Source: Blattabacterium cuenoti STAT
GTDB lineage: Bacteria > Bacteroidota > Bacteroidia > Flavobacteriales > Blattabacteriaceae
Assembly: GCF_003573915.1 (NCBI RefSeq)
Contig: NZ_AP014608.1
Span: forward strand, 62,001-126,000
Direction of reading: 5' to 3'
DNA length: 64,000 nucleotides
A program made the translations under genes and the position numbers. Positions 55,444 through 64,000 of this stretch are shown piece by piece. The notes under the pieces are model-generated. The model was not told the DNA's origin, ran no database searches, and saw only the letters and a list, made by a program, of their open reading frames with translations. How positions within the stretch are numbered: the stretch's first letter is position 1; each line of letters opens with the position of its first letter.

Positions 55444-57294
55444 AACACTTAAATCTGAAGGAGAAATTCCACTAATTCTTGAAGCTTGAGCTAATGATAT
55501 TGGACGATAGTAATTTAATTTTTCTTTTGCTTCTGAAGAAAGAGATTTAATTGATTTATAATCAAAATTATTTGGAATTTTAAGATTTTCTAATTTCAAT
55601 AATTTTTTTGCATTTTTTTTTTCTCTATCTATATATCCTTTATATTTAATCCTAATAAAAACTTGTTCCAATATTTCATGAGTAAAACCATTTTTTTTAA
55701 TTTCTTCTATTAAAAATGGAATGGACGTGATATCTTGAATATCAATTTCAGAACGAGACAAAATAGTTTCTATTTTTTTATTATGATCTATTATAGGAGA
55801 TTTTTTAGCAGATAATACAGGATTTATAGTCTTTGGATCGAAATTTTTATTCTGAAATAAATACATACATTTTTCTATTTTAGATTTTTTTCTATCTAAT
55901 ATTCTCATTTTATTTTCTGAAATTAAACCTATATTGTATCCCATAGGAGTTAATCTTTCATCAGCATTATCTTGTCGTAATAACATTCTATATTCTGCTC
56001 TTGAAGTAAACATTCTATAAGGCTCTTTTGTTCCTTTTGTTACTAAATCATCTATTAAAACCCCAATATAAGCCTGACTTCTTTTAAGAATAAATGGTTC
56101 TTTTTTACGAATTTTTAAATGAACATTAATTCCTGCCATTAAACCTTGTGCTGCTGCTTCTTCATATCCAGTTGTTCCATTAATTTGTCCAGCAAAAAAA
56201 AGATTCTCTATAATTTTACTTTCCAATGTCGCCTTTAATTGTTCTGGTGGAAAATAATCATATTCAATGGCATATCCAGGTTTTAATATTTTTACTTTTT
56301 CAAATCCTGAAACTTGTTTCAAAGATTGATATTGTATTTTTTCTGAAAAAGAAGTTGAAAAACCATTAACATATACTTCTACAGTATTCCATCCTTCCGG
56401 TTCAACAAAAATCGTATGTTCTTTTTTATCCGAAAATCGTGAAATTTTTTCTTCTATAGAAGGACAATATCTAGGACTAATCCCTTGAATAGCTCCTGTA
56501 TAAACTGGAGATTGATTAAATTTACTTCGTATAAAATCATGTACTTTTTGATTAGTATAAGTTATGTAACATTTTCTTTGTTGTTTTAGTTTTTTTGTTT
56601 TATAAAAAAAAGAAAATTTTTTCGGATCTATATCTCCATTTTGAGATTTCATTTTCTCATAATTTAAAGAACGTCCATCTACTCTTGGCGATGTTCCTGT
56701 TTTCATTCTTCCAGACTTAAATCCAAAGTTTTTAGTTAATTGTTCTGTAATTCCTTTTGTTTCTTGTTCTGATATTCTTCCTCCATTAATCTTTTTTCTC
56801 CCAATATGTATTTTTCCATTTAAAAAAGTACCATTTGTAAGTATTACTGACCTTCCTTTAATTTTTAAACCAAAGATAGTTTTGACTCCTTTTACTTTAT
56901 GTTGTTCTATTATTAAAGACGATACTGTATCCTGGTATAAATCTAATTTATAATTTTTTTCTAAAAAAAACCTCCAATAATAGGAGAATAATTTTCTATC
57001 ACATTGAGATCTAGGGCTCCACATGGCAGGTCCTTTAGATTTATTTAACATTCTAAATTGAATTGTACTATAATCTGAAATTCTTCCAGAATTTCCACCT
57101 AAGGCATCAATTTCTCTAATTATTTGACCTTTTGCGATTCCTCCTATAGCCGGATTACATGACATTTGACCTATAGTTTGAAAATTAGTGGTAATAAGTA
57201 GAGTTTTAGATCCCATATTAGAAGATGCAGAAGCAGCTTCAATCCCCGCATGTCCTCCTCCAACTACAATTACATCGTATATATCTAGAAACAT
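55420..57294 (-). CDS. mnmG: tRNA uridine-5-carboxymethylaminomethyl modification enzyme MnmG
   Basis: A 624-residue FAD enzyme that, with MnmE, modifies U34. The dinucleotide motif GGGHAGIEAASASSNMG opens the protein, CNPAIGGIAKGQ and the two GidA signatures (the GPAMWSPRSQCDR and FFAGQINGTTGYEEAAAQGL segments) are intact, and the C-terminal helical tRNA-binding domain ends normally. It is preceded 6 bases upstream by ybeY. Confidence 0.97.
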   Translation of the reverse strand: MFLDIYDVIVVGGGHAGIEAASASSNMGSKTLLITTNFQTIGQMSCNPAIGGIAKGQIIREIDALGGNSGRISDYSTIQFRMLNKSKGPAMWSPRSQCDRKLFSYYWRFFLEKNYKLDLYQDTVSSLIIEQHKVKGVKTIFGLKIKGRSVILTNGTFLNGKIHIGRKKINGGRISEQETKGITEQLTKNFGFKSGRMKTGTSPRVDGRSLNYEKMKSQNGDIDPKKFSFFYKTKKLKQQRKCYITYTNQKVHDFIRSKFNQSPVYTGAIQGISPRYCPSIEEKISRFSDKKEHTIFVEPEGWNTVEVYVNGFSTSFSEKIQYQSLKQVSGFEKVKILKPGYAIEYDYFPPEQLKATLESKIIENLFFAGQINGTTGYEEAAAQGLMAGINVHLKIRKKEPFILKRSQAYIGVLIDDLVTKGTKEPYRMFTSRAEYRMLLRQDNADERLTPMGYNIGLISENKMRILDRKKSKIEKCMYLFQNKNFDPKTINPVLSAKKSPIIDHNKKIETILSRSEIDIQDITSIPFLIEEIKKNGFTHEILEQVFIRIKYKGYIDREKKNAKKLLKLENLKIPNNFDYKSIKSLSSEAKEKLNYYRPISLAQASRISGISPSDLSVLLIYMGR

Positions 57295-57300
57295 AATTTT

Positions 57301-57717
57301 CTAAAATTGAAATAAAATTAAATAAAACTCTTCTTTTTTTTTCATAATCTTTTTATCTGTATGATTATGGTCATCATATCCTAAAAGATGTAGAACAGCA
57401 TGTATCATTACACGTTTCAACTCAAGCATGAAAAATTGATTCCATCGCTTAGAATTTTCATAAATACGATCTATACTAATAAATATATCTCCAGATATAG
57501 ATCCATTGATAGAATAATTAAATGCAAGCACATCTGTATAAAAATTATTTTTTAAATATCTCTGATTTAAATCTAAAAGAAAATGATCATTACAAAAAAT
57601 ATAATTAACATTTCCAATATATATACTTTCATTGTTTAGTAAAATACAAATTTCTTTAATTAAAAAAGAATCATTTTTAATGTGAAAATCAGATATTTCA
57701 TAAAAAAAATTAATCAT
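57301..57717 (-). CDS. ybeY: Endoribonuclease YbeY
   Basis: A 138-residue rRNA maturation endonuclease. The zinc motif H-x3-H-x5-H is present as HAVLHLLGYDDH near residue 102, and DVLAFNY lies earlier in the usual place. Its start codon lies within the 5' region of the divergent pssA frame, but the true pssA start is further downstream. Length is close to the family norm. Confidence 0.92.
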   Translation of the reverse strand: MINFFYEISDFHIKNDSFLIKEICILLNNESIYIGNVNYIFCNDHFLLDLNQRYLKNNFYTDVLAFNYSINGSISGDIFISIDRIYENSKRWNQFFMLELKRVMIHAVLHLLGYDDHNHTDKKIMKKKEEFYLILFQF

Positions 57718-57777
57718 TATAAAATAATATTTTCTATTTATTTTAAAAAAATTTTTTTATATATTATACATTTTACA

Positions 57778-58485
57778 ATGAAAAAAATAATTCCTAATAT
57801 ATTCACTTTAATAAATTTATTTTGTGGATGCATTTCTATTATACTTCTTCAATCTAGAAATTTTAATTATTCTTACGTTTTTACTTTATTTTCAATAATT
57901 TTTGATTTTTTGGATGGTTATTTTTCTAGATGTATGAAAATAAAAAATATCTTTGGAAAAGAATTAGATTCTCTAGCAGATATGGTTTCTTTTGGAGTAG
58001 TTCCATCCATAATAGTTTTTTTTTTATTGAAAAACAAAAGTCAAATTCCATTTATTGAATATTTGTCTTTTTTAATTTCCATTTTTTCTGCATGTCGTTT
58101 AGCTAGATTTAATATTTCTTCTAATAATAAAAATCATGTTATAGGATTAACTACTCCTATAAATACCTTATTTTTTTCTTCTCTATCTATTATAATTACA
58201 AATAATATAATTCCTTTTTTTCTTATAAAAAAAGGAATTATATATATCATTGCAATGTTTTTTATAATATTCTTATCATGTTACCTTTTGGTATCTCAAA
58301 TACCAATGTTTTCTTTTAAGTTTGAAAATTTTTCTTATAAAAAAAATAAAACACGTTATATTTTTTTATTGATTAGTACATTTCTTTTATTAACTTTACA
58401 TATAGTCGCTTTGCCATGCATTATTATTTTTTATATTATAATCTCAATTTATTTTTATAAGATTAAAAAAATCAATATTAAATAA
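57778..58485 (+). CDS. pssA: CDP-diacylglycerol-serine O-phosphatidyltransferase
   Basis: A 235-residue membrane CDP-alcohol phosphatidyltransferase from the ATG at 57778; the frame is open further up, but those 32 codons overlap ybeY and lack homology. The motif D-G-x2-A-R-x8-G-x3-D-x3-D appears as DG-YF-SR...G-KEL-D-SLA-D with Ser for Ala. Six to eight hydrophobic helices are present. It makes phosphatidylserine, precursor of phosphatidylethanolamine. The exonuclease gene begins 5 bases later. Confidence 0.9.
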   Translation: MKKIIPNIFTLINLFCGCISIILLQSRNFNYSYVFTLFSIIFDFLDGYFSRCMKIKNIFGKELDSLADMVSFGVVPSIIVFFLLKNKSQIPFIEYLSFLISIFSACRLARFNISSNNKNHVIGLTTPINTLFFSSLSIIITNNIIPFFLIKKGIIYIIAMFFIIFLSCYLLVSQIPMFSFKFENFSYKKNKTRYIFLLISTFLLLTLHIVALPCIIIFYIIISIYFYKIKKINIK

Positions 58486-58490
58486 AAAAC

Positions 58491-59258
58491 ATGAAATTAA
58501 AACTTCATCGTCCTATTTGTTTTTTTGATATAGAAGCAACAGGAATTAATATAGGAAAAGATAGGATTATAGAAATATCTATATTAAAAATATTTCCTCA
58601 TGGAGAACAAGAAGATAAAACTTGGTTAATATATCCTGGAATTCCTATTCCTCCACAATCAACGGCAATTCATGGAATTAAAGATGAAGATGTAGTAGGA
58701 AAGATGAAATTTAAAGATATAGCTTATTATATTTTTAAAATGATTGAAAATACAGATTTAGCAGGTTATAACTCTAATAGATTTGATATTCCAATTTTAG
58801 CAGAAGAAATGCTTCGTGCAGGAATGTCTTTTGACATTAAAAAACACAGAACTATAGATGTTCAAGTTATTTTTCATAAAATGGAACCCAGAACTCTTTC
58901 TGCTGCTTACAAATACTATTGTAGTAAAAATATCATAAAAGCTCATAGTTCTAGAGAAGATACGTTTGCCACATATGAAATACTATTAGCACAATTAGAA
59001 AAATATAAGAACTTAAAAGAAGATGTAAAAAGTCTAAATCAATTTTCCCATCAAAAAAACATAGCAGATCTTGCTGGATTTATAAAAATAGATGAAGAAG
59101 GAAATGAAGTTTTCAATTTTGGAAAGTATAAAGGAGAAAAAGTTTTCGAAATATTTGAGAAATATCCGAATTATTATGGATGGATACAAAATTCAGATTT
59201 TCCATTATATACAAAAAAAATATTAACAGAAATAAAATTAAGAAAATTTAATGGATAA
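58491..59258 (+). CDS. DnaQ-like 3'-5' exonuclease with C-terminal DUF3820-type domain
   Basis: A 255-residue DEDDh exonuclease. Asp13 and Glu15 (FFDIEATG), an Asp in YNSNRFDIP (about 102), and His/Asp in AHSSREDTFATYE (about 155-160) make up the active site. The C-terminal 70 residues (FNFGKYKGEKVFEIFEKYP, YYGWIQNSDFP) form a small domain common to Bacteroidota exonucleases. It could be a proofreading epsilon-like factor or a general exonuclease. It lies in a two-gene unit with pssA. Confidence 0.9.
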   Translation: MKLKLHRPICFFDIEATGINIGKDRIIEISILKIFPHGEQEDKTWLIYPGIPIPPQSTAIHGIKDEDVVGKMKFKDIAYYIFKMIENTDLAGYNSNRFDIPILAEEMLRAGMSFDIKKHRTIDVQVIFHKMEPRTLSAAYKYYCSKNIIKAHSSREDTFATYEILLAQLEKYKNLKEDVKSLNQFSHQKNIADLAGFIKIDEEGNEVFNFGKYKGEKVFEIFEKYPNYYGWIQNSDFPLYTKKILTEIKLRKFNG

Positions 59259-59294
59259 ATAATATAAACATATTTTTTATTTTTCTTTAATTAT

Positions 59295-61190
59295 TCAATT
59301 TTTATTCTTAATAAGATCTTTCAATCTTTTTGATATAAAATCTGTTAATTTTTTTCCATGTAATAAATCTTTGGATAAAAGAGTTAAGTTTAAAACTTCT
59401 TGTATAAATTCTTTTCTTTTTTCCTCTGATGTTTCCTTTAATATTTTTTTCATAAAAATGTGATTTGTATTGACTATTAATTGATAATATTTGTTTTTTC
59501 CTACTATATCTTTTTCTATAGTAGTAGAATTCATTTCTTTAATTCTTCTTAAAAATTCTGGAATGATAATCAAAAAAGGATAGTCTTTTTTGGATAAATC
59601 TTCTAATTGTATGGAAAAATTCATATCTTCTATGATATGATGCTGAATAAGGTTTTTTAAAATTTTTTTTTCTTGTTCAGAGAGTTCTGAATGGGGTTTT
59701 TCCTTTTTTTTGAAATCAATTAAATTATCAATATGATCTGAATCTACCCGGACAAAACAAATATCTTGATAAGATAATTCTAGTTTCTGTATTAAATGAA
59801 CAGATAATGGACTATCAAAAATTAAAACTACATATTGTCTGTCTATAGCTTCTTTGATAAAACTATATTGTTTCTTTTGATCTGAAGAATAAATAAAAAC
59901 AATTTTTCCTTCTTTATTTTTTTGGGTTTCTTTGATTTTTTCTCTAAGTTCTTTCAATGTAAAAAAACTTTTATCTATAGTAGAAAAAATGAAAAAATTA
60001 ATAGCTTTCTCAAAGAAATTTTGCGTACTAATCATTCCATATTCTATTATGATTTTAAAACTATCCCATTTTTTTTGAAAATTATCTCTATTTTTTCTAA
60101 ACATAAAATCTAGCTTATCCGCTACTTTTCTTGTTATATATTTAGATATATTTTTAACAGATGTATCAGATTGTAAATGAGAACGTGATACGTTAAGAGG
60201 AATATCTATAGAGTCTATAACTCCTCTTAATAAACTAAGAAAATCTGGAACAATTCCCTCCAAATTATCCGTGATATAAACCTGATTTTGATATAAATGG
60301 ATTTTGTCTTTTTGTACTACATCTATTCTTTTTTCTATTTTAGGAAAATAGAGAATTCCTGTCAGATGAAAAGGATGATCTATATTTAAATGAACCCAAA
60401 ATAAAGGATTTTCTAGTTGATTTGGATATAACTCATGATAGAAATCTAAATAATTTTTATCATTTAATTGAAATGGATTTTTTTTCCAAGCAGGATTAAT
60501 ATTATTGATTATAATTTCTTTTTCTTTATCATTTTCTTTTGATTTTGAAGATAAAGAAATTGTAATGGGCATGAATTTACAATATTTTTTCAATAATTTT
60601 AAAATACGATCATATTCTAAAAATTCTTTGTTTTCTTCATTATTCAAATATAAAATAATTTCTGTTCCTCTATCTCTTTTTTCAATTTCATTCATAATAA
60701 AATTAGGATCTCCTTTGCAAGACCAAAATATAGATGGAGCCATTTTTTTATAAGATTGAGTGAATATTGATACTTTATTAGCAACCATAAAAGAAGAATA
60801 AAAACCTAAACCAAAATGTCCAATAATATTAGTAGTAGGATTATGAGAAGAATCCGTTTTAGATATATTTTTATATTTTTGAATAAATTCTTCGGCTCCA
60901 GAAAAAGCAATTTGATTAATATACTTGTCTACTTCTTCTTTAGTCATTCCTATTCCATTATCCAGAATATGAAGCGTTTTATTAAAATTATCTACAATAA
61001 TTTTAACTTTGAAATCATCATCAATAATATCAGATAAATTTTCTAATTTTATTAGAGTTTGTAATTTTACAATAGCATCTATCGCGTTAGAAACTAATTC
61101 ACGTAAAAAAATTTCTTGATCTGAATAAAGAAATTTTTTAATGATAGGAAAAATATTATCTGAAGTAACATTAATTTTATTCATATTCAT
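59295..61190 (-). CDS. htpG: Chaperone HtpG (Hsp90)
   Basis: A 631-residue Hsp90. The GHKL ATPase domain has ELVSNAIDA, LDNGIGMTKEE and IGHFGLGFYSSFMVA; the middle domain has SRSHLQSD-type LNVSRSHLQ with the catalytic Arg; the C-terminal dimerisation domain is present but diverged. The length is normal for Bacteroidota. The 117-base upstream gap holds an AT-only inverted repeat but no copy of the grpE palindrome. Confidence 0.96.
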   Translation of the reverse strand: MNMNKINVTSDNIFPIIKKFLYSDQEIFLRELVSNAIDAIVKLQTLIKLENLSDIIDDDFKVKIIVDNFNKTLHILDNGIGMTKEEVDKYINQIAFSGAEEFIQKYKNISKTDSSHNPTTNIIGHFGLGFYSSFMVANKVSIFTQSYKKMAPSIFWSCKGDPNFIMNEIEKRDRGTEIILYLNNEENKEFLEYDRILKLLKKYCKFMPITISLSSKSKENDKEKEIIINNINPAWKKNPFQLNDKNYLDFYHELYPNQLENPLFWVHLNIDHPFHLTGILYFPKIEKRIDVVQKDKIHLYQNQVYITDNLEGIVPDFLSLLRGVIDSIDIPLNVSRSHLQSDTSVKNISKYITRKVADKLDFMFRKNRDNFQKKWDSFKIIIEYGMISTQNFFEKAINFFIFSTIDKSFFTLKELREKIKETQKNKEGKIVFIYSSDQKKQYSFIKEAIDRQYVVLIFDSPLSVHLIQKLELSYQDICFVRVDSDHIDNLIDFKKKEKPHSELSEQEKKILKNLIQHHIIEDMNFSIQLEDLSKKDYPFLIIIPEFLRRIKEMNSTTIEKDIVGKNKYYQLIVNTNHIFMKKILKETSEEKRKEFIQEVLNLTLLSKDLLHGKKLTDFISKRLKDLIKNKN

Positions 61191-61307
61191 AACATATATT
61201 TATAAGAATATTATTTTATTCCCTCAATTTTATTTTACGGAGACTTACATATTATTATTAATAATAATATATAAATTAGATAGATTTAGATTCAGTTTGA
61301 TCCTCAT

Positions 61308-62258
61308 TTAAAAAAAACAATTTACAAATTTTTTTCCATCAAACACTTTTAAATCTTGTATTTTTTCTCCTACTCCTAAATATTGAATAGGGATTTTAAA
61401 TTGATCCATAATTCCTATTAATACACCTCCTTTAGCTGTCCCTTCTATTTTTGTTAAAATAATAGAAGAAATTTTAACAAAAGAACTAAACTTCCGAACT
61501 TGTTCAAAAGCATTTTGACCAGTTGTTGCGTCTAAAATTAGAATAATTTCATGAGGAGGAGAAAATGTTATCTTATTTATGACCTTGCTTATTTTAGAAA
61601 GTTCTTTCATAAGATTAATTCTATTTTGTAATCTACCAGCAGTATCAATTATAACTACATCTTTTTCCTTAGATTTTGCAGACTGCAAAGTATCATAAAC
61701 TACAGAAGCTGGATCCGAATTCATATGTTGTTTTATTAAAGGAACTCCAGCTTGATCTGCCCATATTTTAATTTGATCAATAGCAGCCTCTCTAAATGTA
61801 TCTGCAGCACCTATAACAATATGAAATCCTTTTTTTTTTAAAAAAAAAGCTAATTTTCCTATTGTAGTTGTTTTTCCGACTCCATTCACTCCTACTATTA
61901 AGATTACATATGGTTTTTTTTTATTATTTCTGATTTTTGTTTCTAAACAAACATTTTCAATATCTATAAAAAGATTTTCAATCTCTTCTTTAAGAAAATT
62001 AAAGATAACTTGCGAATTTCTGTACTTTTCTTTTTGAACTCTTTTTTCTAAATTATTAATAATTTTTATAGTAGTTTTTGTTCCTATATCTGCAGACAAT
62101 AATATTTCTTCTATGTAATCAAGAAGGTGAATATCAATTTTTGATTTTTTTAAAAAAAGATTTTTGATTTTTTCAAAAAAAAATCCTCCAGTTTTTTTTA
62201 ATTTATGATTGAATACTTTATTTTTTTCTTTATTATTTTTATTGGAAAGAAACATCAT
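61308..62258 (-). CDS. ftsY: Signal recognition particle receptor FtsY
   Basis: A 316-residue SRP GTPase. The N domain is followed by the G domain with GVNGVGKTTTIGKLA, DTFREAAIDQ, DTAGRLQ and TKIEGTAKGG. The acidic A domain of E. coli FtsY is absent, as in most Bacteroidota. Its start overlaps the DUF4295 gene by 4 bases, so it is translated from the ribosomal protein operon. Confidence 0.96.
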   Translation of the reverse strand: MMFLSNKNNKEKNKVFNHKLKKTGGFFFEKIKNLFLKKSKIDIHLLDYIEEILLSADIGTKTTIKIINNLEKRVQKEKYRNSQVIFNFLKEEIENLFIDIENVCLETKIRNNKKKPYVILIVGVNGVGKTTTIGKLAFFLKKKGFHIVIGAADTFREAAIDQIKIWADQAGVPLIKQHMNSDPASVVYDTLQSAKSKEKDVVIIDTAGRLQNRINLMKELSKISKVINKITFSPPHEIILILDATTGQNAFEQVRKFSSFVKISSIILTKIEGTAKGGVLIGIMDQFKIPIQYLGVGEKIQDLKVFDGKKFVNCFF

Positions 62259-62437
62259 GATTCATTTTTTTTTTTAAAAAAAGTTTCTATTTCTTCATTA
62301 GAAATCATTTTGTTTTCAAAGGTATAATAACCTGATTTTTTAGATTTAACTACTTTTATGGCTAAAGTCATTTTTTTAGAAATCTTTTTTTTTTTATTCT
62401 CTTCTTTTTTTTTATTTTCTCCTCCTTTTTTATACAT
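62255..62437 (-). CDS. DUF4295 family small basic protein
   Basis: A 60-residue Lys-rich protein of a Bacteroidota-only family. The core KMTLAIKVVKSKKSGYYTF and SNEEIETFFKK match the family. It always follows rpmG and precedes ftsY in the phylum, and that order is kept here. Composition and context suggest a ribosome-associated protein; I cannot confirm this from sequence. Confidence 0.85.
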   Translation of the reverse strand: MYKKGGENKKKEENKKKKISKKMTLAIKVVKSKKSGYYTFENKMISNEEIETFFKKKNES

Positions 62438-62455
62438 TTATTTATTGTGTAATTT

Positions 62456-62641
62456 TTATTGTTTGATTTCCTTATGAATTGTATATTTTTTTAATATTGG
62501 ATTATATTTTTTTAATTCAATTCTATTCGGAGTATTTTTCTTATTTTTCGTTGTCACATATCTAGAACAACCAGCGATTCCTGTTTTTCTTTGTTCAGTA
62601 CATTCTAATATAACTTGTATTCTATTTCCTTTTCTTCCCAT
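62456..62641 (-). CDS. rpmG: 50S ribosomal protein L33
   Basis: A 61-residue ribosomal protein with [36 protein letters not shown] and [16 protein letters not shown]. Only some of the zinc-ribbon cysteines are present (one in ECTE, one in GCSR), as in zinc-free L33. It lies between rpmB and DUF4295. Confidence 0.95.
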   Translation of the reverse strand: MGRKGNRIQVILECTEQRKTGIAGCSRYVTTKNKKNTPNRIELKKYNPILKKYTIHKEIKQ

Positions 62642-62648
62642 TATTTTT

Positions 62649-62882
62649 TTAATATTTATACTTAAAACGTTTTAAAACTTTTTCTATTCCTATTTTATTA
62701 ATAAGTTTCACAGTAGAAGCACAAATTTTTAAAGTAATCCACTTTTTTTTTTGTATTAAAAAAAAACGTTTTTTACATAAATTAATATTAAATCTCCGTT
62801 TTTTTTTATTATTTGCATGAGATACTCTATTTCCTATCATTACTCTTTTTCCTGTCAATTCACAAATTTTTGACATATACAA
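62649..62882 (-). CDS. rpmB: 50S ribosomal protein L28
   Basis: A 77-residue ribosomal protein: [31 protein letters not shown] start, then [10 protein letters not shown] and [15 protein letters not shown]. The start used adds Met-Tyr before MSKIC; the Met at residue 3 (62876) is the likely true start. It is the first gene of rpmB-rpmG-DUF4295-ftsY. Confidence 0.95.
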   Translation of the reverse strand: MYMSKICELTGKRVMIGNRVSHANNKKKRRFNINLCKKRFFLIQKKKWITLKICASTVKLINKIGIEKVLKRFKYKY

Positions 62883-62949
62883 TTTTTTTTAATAAATTAA
62901 TAAAATGACAATATAATACATTTATCAAAAAAAAATATAAAAACATTTC

Positions 62950-63672
62950 ATGTCAGGACACAGCAAATGGGCAAATATACAACATAGAAAATCGAATCAA
63001 GATTTCAAAAAATCTAAAAAATTTTCTAAAGTTATTAAAGAAATATCTACAGCCGTAAAAAAATCAGGAACAAAAAATTTTCATTTTAGAAATGCTATTT
63101 CAAACGCAAAATCAATAAATATTCCTAAAAATACTATAGAAAAAGCTATAAAAAAAGCTTTACAAATCAAAACAGATAATTATAAAAATTTAATTTTGGA
63201 AGGATTGATTTATGGAGTTAGTATAATTGTAGAATGTATGACAGATAACAATATTCGAACAATTTCCAATATTAGAACATTATTTAACAAAAATGGAGGA
63301 AGACTATGTCATAATGGTGAATTAATTCATTTTTTTAAAAAAATGGGTGTTTTTTATATAAAAAAAAAAGATGTTCACTTTTCAATAGAAGATTTTGAAC
63401 TTATGATAATAGATTTTGGAGCTAAAGATTTAAAAATAGATCAAGACATGATCTATTTATACATAGATTTTAAAAATTTTAGACCTATAAAAAAAAATTT
63501 TGAAAAATTTAAAATACTTTATGAATACAAAATTCAATATATTCCAAAACAAATTATTAAATTTCTTTCAGAAGAAAAAAAAACAGGAATTTTGAATTTA
63601 GTTAATCGTCTTAATATGAATGATGATGTAAAAAATATTTATTCTAATTCATTATATGAAAATAAAAAGTAA
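62950..63672 (+). CDS. YebC/PmpR family protein
   Basis: A 240-residue three-domain protein of the TACO1/YebC family: MSGHSKWANIQHRK at the start, then FRNAISNAKSINIPKNTIEKAIKKA and YGVSIIVECMTDNNIRT. Members act as transcription regulators or, as recent work shows, as factors relieving ribosome stalling; which applies here is open. The stop codon lies inside the P1 stem of the following RNase P RNA. Confidence 0.93.
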   Translation: MSGHSKWANIQHRKSNQDFKKSKKFSKVIKEISTAVKKSGTKNFHFRNAISNAKSINIPKNTIEKAIKKALQIKTDNYKNLILEGLIYGVSIIVECMTDNNIRTISNIRTLFNKNGGRLCHNGELIHFFKKMGVFYIKKKDVHFSIEDFELMIIDFGAKDLKIDQDMIYLYIDFKNFRPIKKNFEKFKILYEYKIQYIPKQIIKFLSEEKKTGILNLVNRLNMNDDVKNIYSNSLYENKK

Positions 63673-63960
63673 AATGTCCCATCGCGTTTTTTTAAATGAG
63701 GAAAGTCCGGACACCGTAGAGCAACACAATGGGTAACACCCATCCATCGTAAGATGAGGAATAGTGCAACAGAAAGAATGTACAGATATAGAACTATATT
63801 TCTGTAGTGAAATCATGTAAACTCTGTGTGGTGAAATGCCATGTATACCGGAAAACTAGCTCGGTCGAAACCGGGGGGTAGGCAGATTGAGGTCATGGGT
63901 AACCTAGATCCTAGATAAATGATAGGGATAAAAACAGAATCCGGCTTATTATTTTACTTT
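63666..63960 (+). ncRNA. rnpB: RNase P RNA
   Basis: The catalytic RNA that processes tRNA 5' ends. The universal core is clear: GAGGAAAGTCCGGAC (P4 5' side, at about 63698) and ACAGAATCCGGCTTA (P4 3' side, at about 63935), with GGTAACACC- and GGTAGGCAGATTGAGG-type segments between. A 10-base P1 stem joins AAAGTAAAAT (63666-63675) and ATTTTACTTT (63951-63960); the T-run that follows (to 63964) probably terminates transcription. The 5' arm overlaps the end of the YebC gene. Confidence 0.95.
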
Positions 63961-63965
63961 TTTTA

Positions 63966-64000
63966 GGAGAGATGGCCGAGAGGATTAAGGCGCACGCTTG
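63966..64000 (+). tRNA. tRNA-Ser, 5' part (cut by the window end)
   Basis: GGAGAGATGGCCGAGAGG followed by ATTAAGGCGCACGCTTG is the acceptor, D-arm and first half of the anticodon arm of a serine tRNA. If the stem is GCACGC the loop reads TTG..., so the anticodon starts with G; the CACGC stem makes GGA more likely than GCT. It begins directly after the rnpB T-run. Confidence 0.88.

Noticed and set aside
61240..61275. AT-only inverted repeat (ATTATTATTAATAATAAT type) upstream of htpG
   Set aside because: Simple-sequence symmetry is expected by chance in such AT-rich DNA, and there is no GC in the stem to support a terminator.
1..64000. CRISPR arrays, insertion sequences, prophage, toxin-antitoxin or secretion gene clusters
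   Set aside because: No repeated spacers, transposase motifs, integrase or phage genes, or paired toxin-antitoxin ORFs were found; almost every gene has a housekeeping or biosynthetic assignment.

Overview
The window is very AT-rich, densely packed chromosomal DNA whose genes are those of a Bacteroidota (Flavobacteriales) endosymbiont. The best fit is Blattabacterium, the nutritional symbiont of cockroaches. The reasons are a complete six-gene alternative complex III operon, an atpBEFHAG cluster without atpDC, Bacteroidota-only families (DUF3127, DUF4295, GldE, GYDIA-type GHMP kinase, Bacteroidota-type signal peptidase I), retained amino-acid biosynthesis, long poly-A/poly-T tracts in coding DNA, short intergenic gaps, and no mobile elements, prophage or CRISPR. 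The assignment is inferred from gene content; species cannot be decided here.

Layout. 1-7.2 kb: a ClpC ATPase without its N-domain, a degraded endonuclease III (nth), and a leftward five-gene operon (two M16 peptidases, SufT-like protein, SPFH protein, DUF3127 protein). 7.4-15.5 kb: the rightward alternative complex III operon actABCDEF. 15.6-19.8 kb: potassium uptake pair (trkA, trkH), tsaB, nadE. 19.8-23.2 kb: folE-cysS, convergent with a trans-sulfuration PLP enzyme. 23.3-28.2 kb: ATP synthase genes atpBEFHAG. 28.2-32.4 kb: trpS, grpE-dnaJ, mnmA. 32.6-38.8 kb: ilvDBNCA behind a leader with a candidate RNA stem, then tRNA-Leu(GAG). 39.0-41.3 kb: dapB, lepB. 41.3-47.4 kb: a leftward block of mutY, gldE, a TPR-like protein, ribH, mutL and a rhomboid protease. 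47.5-49.6 kb: an HU-family gene, a 29-residue basic protein, rng and tRNA-Leu(UAG). 49.6-54.9 kb: gltA, a GHMP kinase, fabD, tatD, fumC. 55-59.3 kb: a DivIC/FtsB-like gene, mnmG, ybeY, pssA and a DnaQ-like exonuclease. 59.3-64 kb: htpG, ftsY, DUF4295, rpmG, rpmB, a YebC-family gene, RNase P RNA and the 5' part of tRNA-Ser.

Together the genes give quinol oxidation and ATP synthesis, branched-chain amino acid and lysine precursors for the host, tRNA maturation and charging, and a thinned set of repair and chaperone genes.

I found no clear undescribed multi-gene system. The points most worth a second look are erosion and compaction signals: ClpC without its N-domain; an nth gene whose natural start is out of frame across an A10 tract and which lacks its Fe-S cysteines; an intrinsic-terminator-like hairpin for fumC embedded antisense in tatD; a DUF3127 protein with an SSB-like tail; two or three tiny genes; a structured ilv leader; and RNase P RNA whose P1 stem contains the upstream gene's stop codon.
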